This document shows, piece by piece, positions 37,902 to 47,617 of a stretch of 64,000 bases of DNA. This stretch comes from an uncultured Oceanospirillaceae bacterium. GTDB lineage: Bacteria > Pseudomonadota > Gammaproteobacteria > Pseudomonadales > Balneatricaceae. Each line of letters begins with the position of its first letter. Positions within the stretch are counted from its first letter, which is position 1. Both the position numbers and the translations under genes were made by a program. The DNA lies in NCBI GenBank assembly GCA_913057435.1, contig CAJXNY010000001.1, positions 62,001-126,000 of the forward strand. Direction: 5' to 3'. The notes below the pieces were generated by a model. It was given only the letters and a program-made list of their open reading frames with translations, was not told where the DNA came from and searched no databases.

Positions 37902-39335
37902 TCACTTGGCGGACTGAGGGAATGCTGGCAGCGTGCACTCAGCCATACGCTGAACCATACGCATTACCTGACAGCTGTAACCGAATTCGTTATCGTACCA
38001 GACGTACAGAACACAGCGATTGCCTTCCGCAATCGTTGCCAGCGCGTCAACGACACCCGCAGAACGGGAACCAACGAAATCAGTGGAAACGGCTTCTGGG
38101 GAAACACTCCAGCCAATCTGCTTCTGCAGATCAGAATGGAAAGCCATTTCACGCAGGTAAGCGTTCAGCTCTTCTTTGTTGGTCTCAGATTCCAGGTTCA
38201 GATTCAGGATCGCCATGGAAACGTTTGGTGTCGGTACACGGATAGCATTACCGGTCAGCTTGCCTTCCATCTCTGGCAGCGCTTTGGATACTGCTTTGGC
38301 CGCACCTGTTTCAGTGATAACCATGTTCAGGCCCGCTGCGCGACCGCGGCGATCACCTTTATGGTAGTTATCGATCAGGTTCTGGTCATTGGTGTATGCG
38401 TGTACAGTCTCAACGTGACCATTGGCAACACCGTACTTATCGCACAGTGCTTTCAGCACAGGCGCGATAGCGTTAGTGGTACAGGACGCAGCAGACAAGA
38501 TCTGATCATCCGCTGTAATATCGCTGTCGTTAACACCCATTACGATGTTCTTCACACCCTTGCCAGGTGCAGTCAGAACAACACGGGAGACACCCGTCGC
38601 ACGCAGATGCAGGGACAGACCATCGTGGTCACGCCATTTACCCGTGTTATCGATCACCAGCGCATTGCTGATACCGTACTGGGTGTAGTCGATGGTGTCA
38701 GGCGCATCAGCAAAGATCACTTTGATCATATTGCCGTTAGCGATCAGCGCCTGGTTTTCTTCATCAACCGTGATGGTGCCTTTAAAAGAACCGTGCACAG
38801 AATCACGACGCAGCAGGCTGGCGCGCTTCTCCAGATCATTGGCAGCAGAACCTTTACGCACAACAATCGCGCGCAGGCGTAAAGCCTGACCACCACCGGT
38901 ACGTTCGATCAGCAGGCGTGCCAGCAGACGGCCGATACGACCAAAACCGTACAGAACGACATCAGTTGCAGTACGTTCTTCTGCATTGATCACATCCGCC
39001 AGTTCAGCACGCAGGAACCCTTCCAGGTCACCGTTACCTTCATTGCGGAATTTGATTGCCAGCTTGCCCACATCAATGTGCGCATTGCGGACATTCAGAT
39101 CATTTACGGCTTCCAGCACTGGATAAGTGTCGTGTACAGACAGGTCCTGTTCTTCTACCTGGCGCGCGTAGCGATGCGCTTTCAGGATATCGATCACAGA
39201 TCGATTCATCATCAGACGTCCAAACACTGACGACTCAACATTGTCGTTGCGGTACAGACCGCCGACCAGCGGCACCATAGCTTCAGCTTTGGCTTCGCGC
39301 TCTTTCCAGTCATTGAAAACTTGTTCTTGGCTCAC
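37902..39335 (-). CDS. gap: Long-form glyceraldehyde-3-phosphate dehydrogenase
   Basis: GTG 39335 (SQEQVFNDW follows) has GGAG 6 nt upstream and is preferred over the TTG at 39347. The 477-residue protein is about 140 residues longer than ordinary GAPDH; the extra N-terminal region (about 1-125) is helical and charged, as in some Pseudomonas-type GAPDHs. The core has VVLYGFGRIGRLLARLL, catalytic SAASCTTNAIAPV, and WYDNEFGYSCQV. It ends in a clear terminator and is divergent from mfd. This is probably the housekeeping or gluconeogenic isoenzyme. Confidence 0.9.
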   Translation of the reverse strand: MSQEQVFNDWKEREAKAEAMVPLVGGLYRNDNVESSVFGRLMMNRSVIDILKAHRYARQVEEQDLSVHDTYPVLEAVNDLNVRNAHIDVGKLAIKFRNEGNGDLEGFLRAELADVINAEERTATDVVLYGFGRIGRLLARLLIERTGGGQALRLRAIVVRKGSAANDLEKRASLLRRDSVHGSFKGTITVDEENQALIANGNMIKVIFADAPDTIDYTQYGISNALVIDNTGKWRDHDGLSLHLRATGVSRVVLTAPGKGVKNIVMGVNDSDITADDQILSAASCTTNAIAPVLKALCDKYGVANGHVETVHAYTNDQNLIDNYHKGDRRGRAAGLNMVITETGAAKAVSKALPEMEGKLTGNAIRVPTPNVSMAILNLNLESETNKEELNAYLREMAFHSDLQKQIGWSVSPEAVSTDFVGSRSAGVVDALATIAEGNRCVLYVWYDNEFGYSCQVMRMVQRMAECTLPAFPQSAK

Positions 39336-39524
39336 AGAAAACTCCAACTATCGTCAACGATGTATTTTGGCTGCGCGCATTATCCTCTTTTCGGCTGTCT
39401 CGGGCAAATAGAGAACTTCTTATACTTTCGCCGTCCCCTTGGCAATGCAGCCCTGGCCGACAACAGGTACACTAGGCAGCCGCCAGCGTGGCGCGTGTAA
39501 CCGAGTAAAGCAGAGGAACTCAGC

Positions 39525-42500
39525 GTGATCGATCAGGCATACAGCCTTCCTTCCGGCAAAGGTGATTTCAAACGTGTCGGCCAGGCACTAGGGAGCGGGC
39601 GTGGCCTGCTAATAGCGGATGCAAGCCAGCGCCACACCGGCCTGACCCTGGTGATCACTAATAACAGTGATGAAGCCAGCCGCCTGCAGGAAGAGATCGC
39701 CTTTTTTAGCGGCACGGACGCCCAGCTGCTGCACTTCCCTGACTGGGAAACACTGCCCTGGGATCACTTTTCTCCACATCAGGATATTATTTCCGAGCGC
39801 GTCAGCACCCTGAGTCGCCTGCCAGGCATTAAGCAAGGCATCCTGCTGGTACCCATCAGCACCCTGATGCACCGTATCACGCCTGCCGACTTTGTTACCG
39901 GCAACAGCCTGTCTCTGGATGTCGGCCAGCAACTGAACCCGGAAAGCCTGCGCCAGCAGCTAAGCGACGCGGGTTATAATGCCGTTGACAGTGTGTATCA
40001 GCATGGCGAGTTTGCTGTACGCGGGGCCATTATCGATATATTCCCCACCGGCAGCCCACTCCCCTACCGGATCGAGCTCTTTGACGATGAAGTGGAAACA
40101 CTGCGCACCTTCGACCCTGAAACCCAGCGCTCAGTGGAACAGGTCGATCAGATCCGCTTACTGCCCGCGCGTGAGTTTCCGGCCGACACCGGTGCCATGA
40201 ATCGCTTTATGTCCCGCTGGCGCAGCGAGTTCGATGTAGATTACCGCAATTGCCCGCTGTATCAGGACATTAAGACCGGCCTGATGCCAGCCGGCATTGA
40301 GTACTACCTGCCTCTTTTTTTCGAGCAGACGGCCACTTTATTTGACTATTTACCAACAAATAGCCAAATCATCTTCAATGAAGGACTGGAGCAGGCCTGT
40401 GGCGATTTCTGGCAGGAAGTAGAGGGCCGCTATGAGCAGCGTCGCTATGATATAACCCGCCCGGTACTACCTCCGCGCCAGCTATTTCTCCCCGTCGATG
40501 AACTGTTTAGCGAACTCAAAGCGCGCAACCGCCTGCTGGCCGATGAAGCTCTTCAGCCCTCGAATGCCGGCCGCTACAACCTGCCCTGCGTCACCGCGCC
40601 AGACCTGACAGTTGATGCCCAGGCCAGTAATCCTTTGCAAGCACTGCAAAACTTCCTGAGCCACCGCGATGGCCCCGTGCTTTTTTGCGCCGAGTCTGCC
40701 GGCCGCCGCGAAGCCCTGCTGGAGCTATTTGGTCGCCACGGCCTCAAGCCCACCATCATAGATAACTGGCATGACTTCAGTCTGGGCGATACTGATCTGG
40801 CCATCACCATCGCACCACTGGAGCGCGGCCTCTCCTTGCCCGGCGATGCACACCTGATCACCGAAACACAACTGTTCGGCCGTCAGGTTTTCCAGCGCCG
40901 GCGCCGTTCCCGCGAACAGGAACAGGCCGACCAGGTCGTTAAAAACCTGTCAGAACTCAATATTGGCGCACCCGTCGTACACATTGACCACGGCGTTGGC
41001 CGATACCAGGGGCTGGAAACAATCAAACTGGACGGCCAGGCCGAAGAGTTCCTGATGCTCAGCTACGCTGGCAATGCCAAGCTGTATGTACCCGTAGCAT
41101 CGCTGCATCTGATCAGCCGCTACACCGGCGCCAGTGATGAGCTTGCTCCGCTACACAAACTGGGCAACGAACAATGGGGTAAGGCCAAGCGAAAAGCTGC
41201 AGAAAAAGCCCATGACGCCGCCGCCGAACTGCTGGACATCTATGCTCGGCGCGCCGCGCGCAAGGGCTTTAAATTCAGCTCACCCGACGAGCAGTACCGC
41301 CAGTTTACTGCCGCATTCCCATTTGAAGAAACTCCCGACCAGGCCGTTGCCATCACCGCTGTCATCGGTGATATGACCGCGCCGCAACCAATGGACCGAT
41401 TAGTCTGTGGCGATGTCGGCTTCGGTAAAACCGAAGTCGCGATGCGAGCCGCCTTTATTGCCGCGATGAGTGGCCGCCAGATCGTCATCCTGGTACCCAC
41501 AACGCTGCTAGCTCAGCAGCATTACGAAAACTTCAGCGACCGTTTCGCCGACTGGCCCGTGAACATCGAACTAATTTCCCGTTTCCGCACCGGTAAGCAA
41601 CAGGATAGCGTTATCGCAAAACTGGAATCCGGTCAGATTGACATCGTCGTCGGCACGCACAAACTGATCAGCAGCGATATCAAGTACCATAATCTGGGGC
41701 TAGTGATTATCGATGAAGAACACCGCTTTGGTGTTCAGCAAAAAGAACGCCTGAAATCAATCCGGGCTGAGGTCGACATCCTGACCATGACCGCCACGCC
41801 CATTCCGCGTACGCTGAATATGGCAATGTCCGGCATTAGAGACCTGTCGATCATCGCCACCCCGCCCGCCCGCCGACTTTCGGTTAAAACCTTCGTTCGC
41901 CAGGATGACTCTGCCGTAACAAAAGAAGCTATTCTGCGCGAGCTGCTACGCGGCGGCCAGGTGTACTACCTGCATAACGAAGTCAAAACCATTGATAAGG
42001 TGGCACGTGAACTCCAGGAGCTGGTTCCCGAAGCCCGCATTGGCGTCGGCCATGGCCAGATGCGCGAGCGAGAGCTTGAGCAGGTCATGTCTGACTTTTA
42101 CCATAAACGTCATAACCTGCTGGTATGCACCACCATCATTGAAACCGGTATTGATATACCTAACGCCAATACCATTATTATCGACCGTGCCGACAAGTTC
42201 GGCCTGGCTCAGCTACACCAGCTGCGTGGCCGCGTGGGTCGCTCACACCATCAAGCCTATGCCTACCTGCTGACACCACACCCAAAGTCGATGACCAAAG
42301 ACGCCACCAAGCGGCTGGAAGCGATCGAGCAGGCTGACGATCTGGGTGCAGGCTTTACCCTGGCGACCCACGACCTTGAAATTCGCGGCGCTGGCGAACT
42401 GCTGGGCGAAGAACAAAGCGGACAGATGCAGACTGTCGGCTTCAGCCTCTTTATGGAGATGCTGGAACAGGCCGTCGAATCAATAAAGGCCGGTAAAACA

Positions 42501-42962
42501 CCAAACATGGAGCAGCCTTTACGCCAGGGGACTGAGGTTAATTTACGGATGCAGGCATTGATCCCTGATGATTACCTGCCCGATGTTCATAGTCGCCTGA
42601 TTCTATACAAACGCATCTCTTCAGCGACGGATAGTGAATCTCTGCGCGAATTGCAGGTCGAAATGATTGACCGCTTCGGATTGCTGCCCGAAACTGTCAA
42701 AAACCTGCTCAAAGTTACTAAACTGAAACTGAGCGCAGAGAAACTGGGTATCCGAAAGATTGATGCTGGCGATCAGGGTGGTCGTATCGAGTTTTCTTCT
42801 GACACCGGTATAAATCCATTAACGCTGGTGAAAATGGTTCAAAACCAACCCCAACGCTATAAACTGGAGGGCGCGGACAAGCTCCGTTTCAGCCTGGACA
42901 ATACAAAACCAGAGCAGCGCTTCCAGATCGTGGAAAAGCTGCTTGGTGAATTAGCGGTTTAA
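39525..42962 (+). CDS. mfd: Transcription-repair coupling factor
   Basis: A 1145-residue protein, normal Mfd length, starting at GTG 39525 with AGAGGA upstream. The N-terminal UvrB-like module (FSGTDAQLLHFPDWETLPWDHFSPHQDIISERV) is followed by the RNA-polymerase-interacting region (VVHIDHGVGRYQGLETI) and a RecG-like translocase with Walker A GDVGFGKTE (about 629-637) and DEEHRFG (about 730-736), motif VI LHQLRGRVGRS and the TRCF C-terminal domain. It removes stalled RNA polymerase and recruits UvrA. Confidence 0.97.
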   Translation: MIDQAYSLPSGKGDFKRVGQALGSGRGLLIADASQRHTGLTLVITNNSDEASRLQEEIAFFSGTDAQLLHFPDWETLPWDHFSPHQDIISERVSTLSRLPGIKQGILLVPISTLMHRITPADFVTGNSLSLDVGQQLNPESLRQQLSDAGYNAVDSVYQHGEFAVRGAIIDIFPTGSPLPYRIELFDDEVETLRTFDPETQRSVEQVDQIRLLPAREFPADTGAMNRFMSRWRSEFDVDYRNCPLYQDIKTGLMPAGIEYYLPLFFEQTATLFDYLPTNSQIIFNEGLEQACGDFWQEVEGRYEQRRYDITRPVLPPRQLFLPVDELFSELKARNRLLADEALQPSNAGRYNLPCVTAPDLTVDAQASNPLQALQNFLSHRDGPVLFCAESAGRREALLELFGRHGLKPTIIDNWHDFSLGDTDLAITIAPLERGLSLPGDAHLITETQLFGRQVFQRRRRSREQEQADQVVKNLSELNIGAPVVHIDHGVGRYQGLETIKLDGQAEEFLMLSYAGNAKLYVPVASLHLISRYTGASDELAPLHKLGNEQWGKAKRKAAEKAHDAAAELLDIYARRAARKGFKFSSPDEQYRQFTAAFPFEETPDQAVAITAVIGDMTAPQPMDRLVCGDVGFGKTEVAMRAAFIAAMSGRQIVILVPTTLLAQQHYENFSDRFADWPVNIELISRFRTGKQQDSVIAKLESGQIDIVVGTHKLISSDIKYHNLGLVIIDEEHRFGVQQKERLKSIRAEVDILTMTATPIPRTLNMAMSGIRDLSIIATPPARRLSVKTFVRQDDSAVTKEAILRELLRGGQVYYLHNEVKTIDKVARELQELVPEARIGVGHGQMRERELEQVMSDFYHKRHNLLVCTTIIETGIDIPNANTIIIDRADKFGLAQLHQLRGRVGRSHHQAYAYLLTPHPKSMTKDATKRLEAIEQADDLGAGFTLATHDLEIRGAGELLGEEQSGQMQTVGFSLFMEMLEQAVESIKAGKTPNMEQPLRQGTEVNLRMQALIPDDYLPDVHSRLILYKRISSATDSESLRELQVEMIDRFGLLPETVKNLLKVTKLKLSAEKLGIRKIDAGDQGGRIEFSSDTGINPLTLVKMVQNQPQRYKLEGADKLRFSLDNTKPEQRFQIVEKLLGELAV

Positions 42963-43660
42963 TGGACATGAATAGACTGACAAAACTGATTATCGCAAGC
43001 TGCCTGCTAACACTGCTCCCTTTTACACAGGCACAGAGCGCCTCCTGGTATCAGGTTGAGGTGTTAATCTTTGCGAACGAAGACCCAGCCGCCCTGGACG
43101 ATGAGTTCTGGCCCACAGGCCTGACTATCCCTGCCCAGCCGAACGCTGTCCCACTCGCCGCCAGCTCAAAATCACAGCAGGCGTATCGCAAAATACCTGG
43201 TAGCTCATTGCTGTTTACTGCCGAGCGCAAGCGAATCGCAAAGTACGATGGCTTTCGTGTTCTGTTCCATGGCGGCTGGACACAGCCGGTCACCAGTAAA
43301 CGCAACGCCCGGCCTGTTCATATCAAAGCAGGTCAGATTCTTGATAATGGGCAATACGAGCTGGAAGGCTACATCACCATCGATAAAGGCAGATTCCTGC
43401 ACTTCAGACCTAACCTGTTCCACAGCCGTCAGCTAACCCGACAGGAACGAAATATACTGCTCTCTTTTGAACAACAAAATAACAGCGCAGATGAGAATGC
43501 AGGTACATCACCGGCAAGCGCCTTTGAAGTGCCAGATTTTCTGACCATTCAGATGGACCAGGGGCGCCGCATGCGCTCAAAAGAAGTGCATTACCTGGAC
43601 CACCCCCTGATGGGTATTCTGGTACTCATGCTTCCTCTGAAACAAAGCAGCCCTCCCTAG
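42962..43660 (+). CDS. csiV: CsiV-family periplasmic protein
   Basis: A 232-residue protein whose ATG shares one base with the mfd stop (TAATG). Signal peptide about 1-27. The N-terminal WYQVEVLIFANED motif and the later RYDGF-like, HIKAGQ and DYLDHPLMGILVLM-like segments match CsiV (DUF2987-type), described as a peptidoglycan-binding partner of LpoA/PBP1a. The mfd-csiV neighbourhood is common in gammaproteobacteria, which supports the call. Confidence 0.82.
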   Translation: MDMNRLTKLIIASCLLTLLPFTQAQSASWYQVEVLIFANEDPAALDDEFWPTGLTIPAQPNAVPLAASSKSQQAYRKIPGSSLLFTAERKRIAKYDGFRVLFHGGWTQPVTSKRNARPVHIKAGQILDNGQYELEGYITIDKGRFLHFRPNLFHSRQLTRQERNILLSFEQQNNSADENAGTSPASAFEVPDFLTIQMDQGRRMRSKEVHYLDHPLMGILVLMLPLKQSSPP

Positions 43661-43674
43661 CTCAACCTTACAGA

Positions 43675-43711
43675 CGAAAAAAAACCATCGCTATGCGATG
43701 GTTTTTTTTCG
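43675..43711. terminator. Bidirectional terminator, csiV/nagZ
   Basis: A perfect 17-bp stem (43675-43691 with 43695-43711) with a TAT loop; the core CCATCGC/GCGATGG is flanked by eight A and eight T. It is a strong terminator in both directions for the convergent genes. Confidence 0.95.
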
Positions 43712-43723
43712 TCCAGTCCGTAC

Positions 43724-44728
43724 TTATGCCTGAAGTCGCTCAGCCAGTGCCCGAGCAGCAACCAGCTGTGCCTCATCAGGTACAGCCACCTCACGGGCTC
43801 GCATACCTGCAATTCTCTCAGACCCCGGATGCTGCTGCTGCTTCAACCAGGCTAACACCTCAAGTGCCGCCGGGCGGTTATTACACACCAACAACATATC
43901 GCAACCCGCCGCCAGTGCCTGGCTCGCGCGCTCTGTGTAGCCACCAGCAACGCTGGCACCTTCCATGGTCAGATCATCACTAAAGATAACCCCCTCAAAC
44001 CCCAACTGCTGACGCAACACCTGCTGCAGCCAGAATGGTGAAAAGCCTGCTGGTGATGGATCCACAGCCTGATAGATAACATGGGCCGGCATAATCCCCG
44101 CCAGCCCATCACCCACCAGCCGGGCAAAAGGCAGCAAGTCCTGACGCTCTATCTCAGCCAGCGGCCGCTCATCGACCGGCACCGCCAGATGAGAATCGGC
44201 CGCCACCCAGCCATGCCCCGGAAAGTGCTTACCCGTAGCCGCCATTCCCGCCGCCGACATCCCAGCCATAAAAGCACCCGCCAGATCGACCACCTGATCA
44301 GCATCCGCTGAAAAGGCTCGATTACCGATCACTTCAGAACGACCAAAATCCAGATCCAGCACGGGCGCAAAGCTGATATCAACACCCAGTTCACACAGCT
44401 CCCAGGCCATCAACAGCCCCAGCAAGCGCGCCGCTTTATGCGCCTCACCCGCATCTTTTTGCGCGAGTTCGCCAAGTGCAGACATCGGTGGCAGCAACGA
44501 CACCTGGTCTTTGAGGCGTTGAACCCGCCCCCCTTCCTGATCAATTGCAATCAGCATCGCTGGCGCAACCGCACGAATCGATGCCACTAGCGCCTTTAAT
44601 TGAGCGTAACTTTCGATATTCCGCCCAAACAGAATCAGACCTCCGACTTCAGGCTGTTGAAGCAACTCACTCTCTTCATCCGTCAGCACTAACCCCTCAA
44701 GGTCAAGCATCAGTGCGCCAGCTTGCAT
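43724..44728 (-). CDS. nagZ: Beta-N-acetylglucosaminidase NagZ
   Basis: A 334-residue GH3 enzyme with AIDQEGGRVQRL (61-72), SFAPVLDLDF, the catalytic-loop KHFPGHG (167-173), and the nucleophile Asp in VIFSDDLTMEGA. No signal peptide, so cytoplasmic. It removes GlcNAc from anhydro-muropeptides during cell-wall recycling. It is 3 nt downstream of a YkuD gene, which suggests a recycling operon. Confidence 0.95.
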   Translation of the reverse strand: MQAGALMLDLEGLVLTDEESELLQQPEVGGLILFGRNIESYAQLKALVASIRAVAPAMLIAIDQEGGRVQRLKDQVSLLPPMSALGELAQKDAGEAHKAARLLGLLMAWELCELGVDISFAPVLDLDFGRSEVIGNRAFSADADQVVDLAGAFMAGMSAAGMAATGKHFPGHGWVAADSHLAVPVDERPLAEIERQDLLPFARLVGDGLAGIMPAHVIYQAVDPSPAGFSPFWLQQVLRQQLGFEGVIFSDDLTMEGASVAGGYTERASQALAAGCDMLLVCNNRPAALEVLAWLKQQQHPGSERIAGMRAREVAVPDEAQLVAARALAERLQA

Positions 44729-44731
44729 AAC

Positions 44732-45250
44732 TTACTCCTCAATAAAAACAGATATCCCAGCCGCCACCTGATCAAACAGATCAATCAGGTCTGCGTTACG
44801 CATACGAATGCAGCCATGGGATTTCGGAACACCCATCGGTTCAGAGTCCGGGGTTCCGTGAATGTAGATATAGCGACGCATGGTATCCACCTGCCCCAGG
44901 CGATTAACACCCGGCTCACAACCAGACAGCCAGAGAATGCGACTGAGAATCCAGTCACGCTGAGGAAAGGCCTTCCCCAGCTCAGGAGAATAAATCTCCC
45001 CGGTAAAGCGACGGCCAACGAAAACAGCATTCGCTGGTACGTTGGCACCAATACAGGCACGCACGATATGCTTACCACGAGGCGTACAGCCGCTACCCTC
45101 CCGCTCACCCGGCCCATTCAGCGCCGTGGAAACAGGCCAGCAACACAACAACCGCTTACCGCACCACAGGCGCAATTGCTGACGGGAAACAGAAATAACC
45201 AGCGTTAACGAATCCACATCAGATCCGACAGAAGTAGGTACGATCAGCAC
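44732..45250 (-). CDS. Signal-less YkuD protein, probable L,D-carboxypeptidase (ElsL/LdcV-like)
   Basis: A 172-residue YkuD-domain protein: His131 in YIHGT, and the catalytic His145/Cys147 in VPKSHGCIRM. The N terminus (VDSLTLVISVSRQQLRLW) enters the domain at once with no signal peptide or membrane helix, unlike cross-linking L,D-transpeptidases. It is encoded 3 nt before nagZ. This fits cytoplasmic YkuD enzymes such as ElsL and LdcV that trim tetrapeptides in murein recycling. It starts at GTG 45250, overlapping the TetR gene by 32 nt; a GTG near residue 12 is an alternative start. The YkuD call is strong, the carboxypeptidase role is inferred. Confidence 0.75.
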   Translation of the reverse strand: MLIVPTSVGSDVDSLTLVISVSRQQLRLWCGKRLLCCWPVSTALNGPGEREGSGCTPRGKHIVRACIGANVPANAVFVGRRFTGEIYSPELGKAFPQRDWILSRILWLSGCEPGVNRLGQVDTMRRYIYIHGTPDSEPMGVPKSHGCIRMRNADLIDLFDQVAAGISVFIEE

Positions 45251-45875
45251 GCGCCTGCAAGCCCGCCGTTAATACCGGCACCATCCGGTGCAGTACGCGT
45301 TCAACCTCAGTATCACCTTCGTACTCACCCCGTTCAAGGGCATGTAAAGTATGCAGGTTCGAGAGCGTGAAGGTTATGGAGCCCAGCAAAAAATGCAGCC
45401 GCCAGAAGAATTCATCCGCTTCCATTGGCGCAGCATCCTGCCGCATCAGTTCAATATACAACCGCACTCTGGAGCTATAACGCTCGATCAGGAAGTCCCG
45501 CAGATCTTGCTGGTTCTTCATATATGCCAGATCAAGCAAACGCATAAATACCGATAGCGCGTGGTCATTGTCGTGATTTACCCCCAACAATGCCCGCATC
45601 AATATTTCAATCAACTCTTCCAGCGCAATGGATTGCTTTGATGCCGCCTGTCGCTGATCAAGTGCCTGCTCAATGTTCTGACACAATGGCCCAAGAAACT
45701 TCTCGGCGACCGCCTGGATCAGACCCTTTTTAGAGCCAAAGTGGTAGTTGACCGCCGCAAGATTAACATCGGCACGCGCTGTAATCTGTCGTACAGTTGT
45801 CTCTGTAAAGCCTTGTTCAGCAAACAGTGTTTCGGCTGCCCGAACAATGTTTGCTGCAGTCCCTGTATACTGCAT
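45219..45875 (-). CDS. TetR-family transcriptional regulator
   Basis: ATG 45875 has GAGG 6 nt upstream; a TTG at 45887 is less likely. The 218-residue protein has the N-terminal helix-turn-helix NIVRAAETLFAEQGFTETTVRQITARADVNLAAVNYHFGSKKGL (about 9-52) and an all-helical ligand domain of the CerR/YcdC-like type. Its 3' end overlaps the YkuD start by 32 nt, so it is cotranscribed with the YkuD gene and nagZ and might control them or a remote target. The ligand is unknown. Confidence 0.87.
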   Translation of the reverse strand: MQYTGTAANIVRAAETLFAEQGFTETTVRQITARADVNLAAVNYHFGSKKGLIQAVAEKFLGPLCQNIEQALDQRQAASKQSIALEELIEILMRALLGVNHDNDHALSVFMRLLDLAYMKNQQDLRDFLIERYSSRVRLYIELMRQDAAPMEADEFFWRLHFLLGSITFTLSNLHTLHALERGEYEGDTEVERVLHRMVPVLTAGLQARADRTYFCRI

Positions 45876-45952
45876 TCCTGACCTCAAAACACCGTTAAGA
45901 ACCTCAGGTGAGCCAGCAGACTACACCTGATGATTAAATCCAAGCCGTACTT

Positions 45953-47050
45953 TTATCGACTCAGAAAGCGCGCTTTCAAACCCTGCTCCCAGATACGACT
46001 AAACGCACGATCCAGCGCGTGAACACCCATATCAGCAATTCGTTCCTGCAGCGTCTTCTTCATTTCATAGCGCACGACAAACACATCAGAGGATTCACAC
46101 GCCTCCATCAGGTATTCATCAGATGTAATCAATCCATCTACCAGTTTTACATCCAGCGCTCGCTTACCAAACCAGATTTCGCCCGTAGCAACGCTCTCAA
46201 TATCAAGCTGACTGCGATATTCTGATACAAAATCTTTGAACAGCTCATGGGTGTCTTCAAGCTCCTCAACAAACTTCTCCCGACCTTTATCGGTGTTTTC
46301 ACCAAACATGGTCAACGTGCGCTTGTACTCACCTGCAGTCAGAATTTCCACATCGATATCATGTTTTTTCAGCAGCTTATAGAAGTTCGGCATTTGAGCA
46401 ACGACGCCAATCGATCCAATTACCGCAAACGGAGCCGCCAGAAGTTTGTCTGCAAGACAGGCCATCATGTAGCCACCACTGGCTGCAACCTGATCGACAC
46501 ACACGGTCAGGGGGATGCCTTTACGTTTGATCCGCTCCAGCTGCGAGGAGGCAAGTCCGTATGCGTGAACCAGGCCACCAGGGCTCTCCAGCCGGATAAC
46601 CACTTCATCACGCTCATCTGCCAGCATCAGCACTGCGCTAATCTGCTCACGCAACTGCTCAACTTCAGAGGCATGCATATCGCCATCAAAATCCAGCACG
46701 TAGAAACGCTTACCACGTTCTGTTTCAGCCTCATCGTCGACTTTAACCGCACCTTTTTTCTTGAGCGCTTTCAGCTCTCTCTTACGGGCCTTTTCGTCAG
46801 CCTTTTCCTGCTTCCGCTCAGCTTTGACTTGCGCTTTGTAGTCAATTTTATCCAGCACCGCCTCTTCCAGGCAGTGGCGCATATCTTCAAGCTCATCGTT
46901 GAGGCAAACCACCTCGATATCACCCTCACTGGACGATTTTCGACTGGATGACACTGCCATTACAATCCCGGCAACTGCAAGCACCACCGCAACGACTACC
47001 GTAATTGCTTTAGCAAGAAAAAGACCATATTCGGCCAAAAATTCAGTCAC
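45953..47050 (-). CDS. sohB: Inner-membrane S49 protease SohB
   Basis: A 365-residue signal-peptide-peptidase-like protease starting at GTG. N-terminal membrane helix about 12-34, then a highly charged Lys/Glu linker (72-112), then the S49 core with LESPGG, the catalytic Ser191 in VDQVAASGGYMMAC and Lys243 in TAGEYKRTL. The catalytic domain is periplasmic. It degrades membrane-protein remnants in the inner membrane. Divergent from the SCP2 gene. Confidence 0.93.
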   Translation of the reverse strand: MTEFLAEYGLFLAKAITVVVAVVLAVAGIVMAVSSSRKSSSEGDIEVVCLNDELEDMRHCLEEAVLDKIDYKAQVKAERKQEKADEKARKRELKALKKKGAVKVDDEAETERGKRFYVLDFDGDMHASEVEQLREQISAVLMLADERDEVVIRLESPGGLVHAYGLASSQLERIKRKGIPLTVCVDQVAASGGYMMACLADKLLAAPFAVIGSIGVVAQMPNFYKLLKKHDIDVEILTAGEYKRTLTMFGENTDKGREKFVEELEDTHELFKDFVSEYRSQLDIESVATGEIWFGKRALDVKLVDGLITSDEYLMEACESSDVFVVRYEMKKTLQERIADMGVHALDRAFSRIWEQGLKARFLSR

Positions 47051-47278
47051 GCACCGCTCTCCCGTTTGATGACGGTATTCACAAAATGACGCCTAATGTA
47101 ACATAAACGCCAGCGGCCACAGAACCGCTGATATACCCAGGTTACGTTTTTAACCCCCTCAAGGGTGAACAGGCGTTTGATACTTTGACTTACCTCAGAA
47201 GTTACCGCCACATCGTAACACTGTCGTATTCTTCAAACGGCGTCGAACGACGCCATAGCTGCAGGTCTGACCCAGAAC

Positions 47279-47617
47279 ATGAGCAACCCGATTACCGTTG
47301 ACCAAATTATCAACAAGTTCCCATCCCGCTTTGTTGCAGAGAAAGCTGTCGATTTCAACGCTGTTTTCCAGTTCGAACTGGAGGACGGTACTGATTTTTA
47401 CCTGGCCATCGCCGATCAGCAGTGTCAGGCTATCAAAGGTGAGCATGACGACCCGAACATTACCCTGATCATGAATGCCGCAACTATGATCGAAGTTGTC
47501 AATGGCGAACTGGATGGCATGAGTGCTTTTATGCAGGGTCGACTACGTGCGGAGGGCAACTTGCTACTGGCACCAAAATTGGGCGAACTGTTCTCCCGCA
47601 ACAATCAGGACGATTGA
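47279..47617 (+). CDS. SCP2 sterol-transfer-domain protein
   Basis: A 112-residue single-domain protein of the SCP2 family: FNAVFQFELEDGTDFYLAIADQQ in the first half, then the GELDGMSAFMQGRLRAEGNLLLAPKLGELF motif that forms the lipid-binding end. Such stand-alone bacterial SCP2 proteins bind lipids or acyl-CoA; the function is not defined. It is divergent from sohB and followed by a 417-bp gene-free gap. Confidence 0.85.
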   Translation: MSNPITVDQIINKFPSRFVAEKAVDFNAVFQFELEDGTDFYLAIADQQCQAIKGEHDDPNITLIMNAATMIEVVNGELDGMSAFMQGRLRAEGNLLLAPKLGELFSRNNQDD

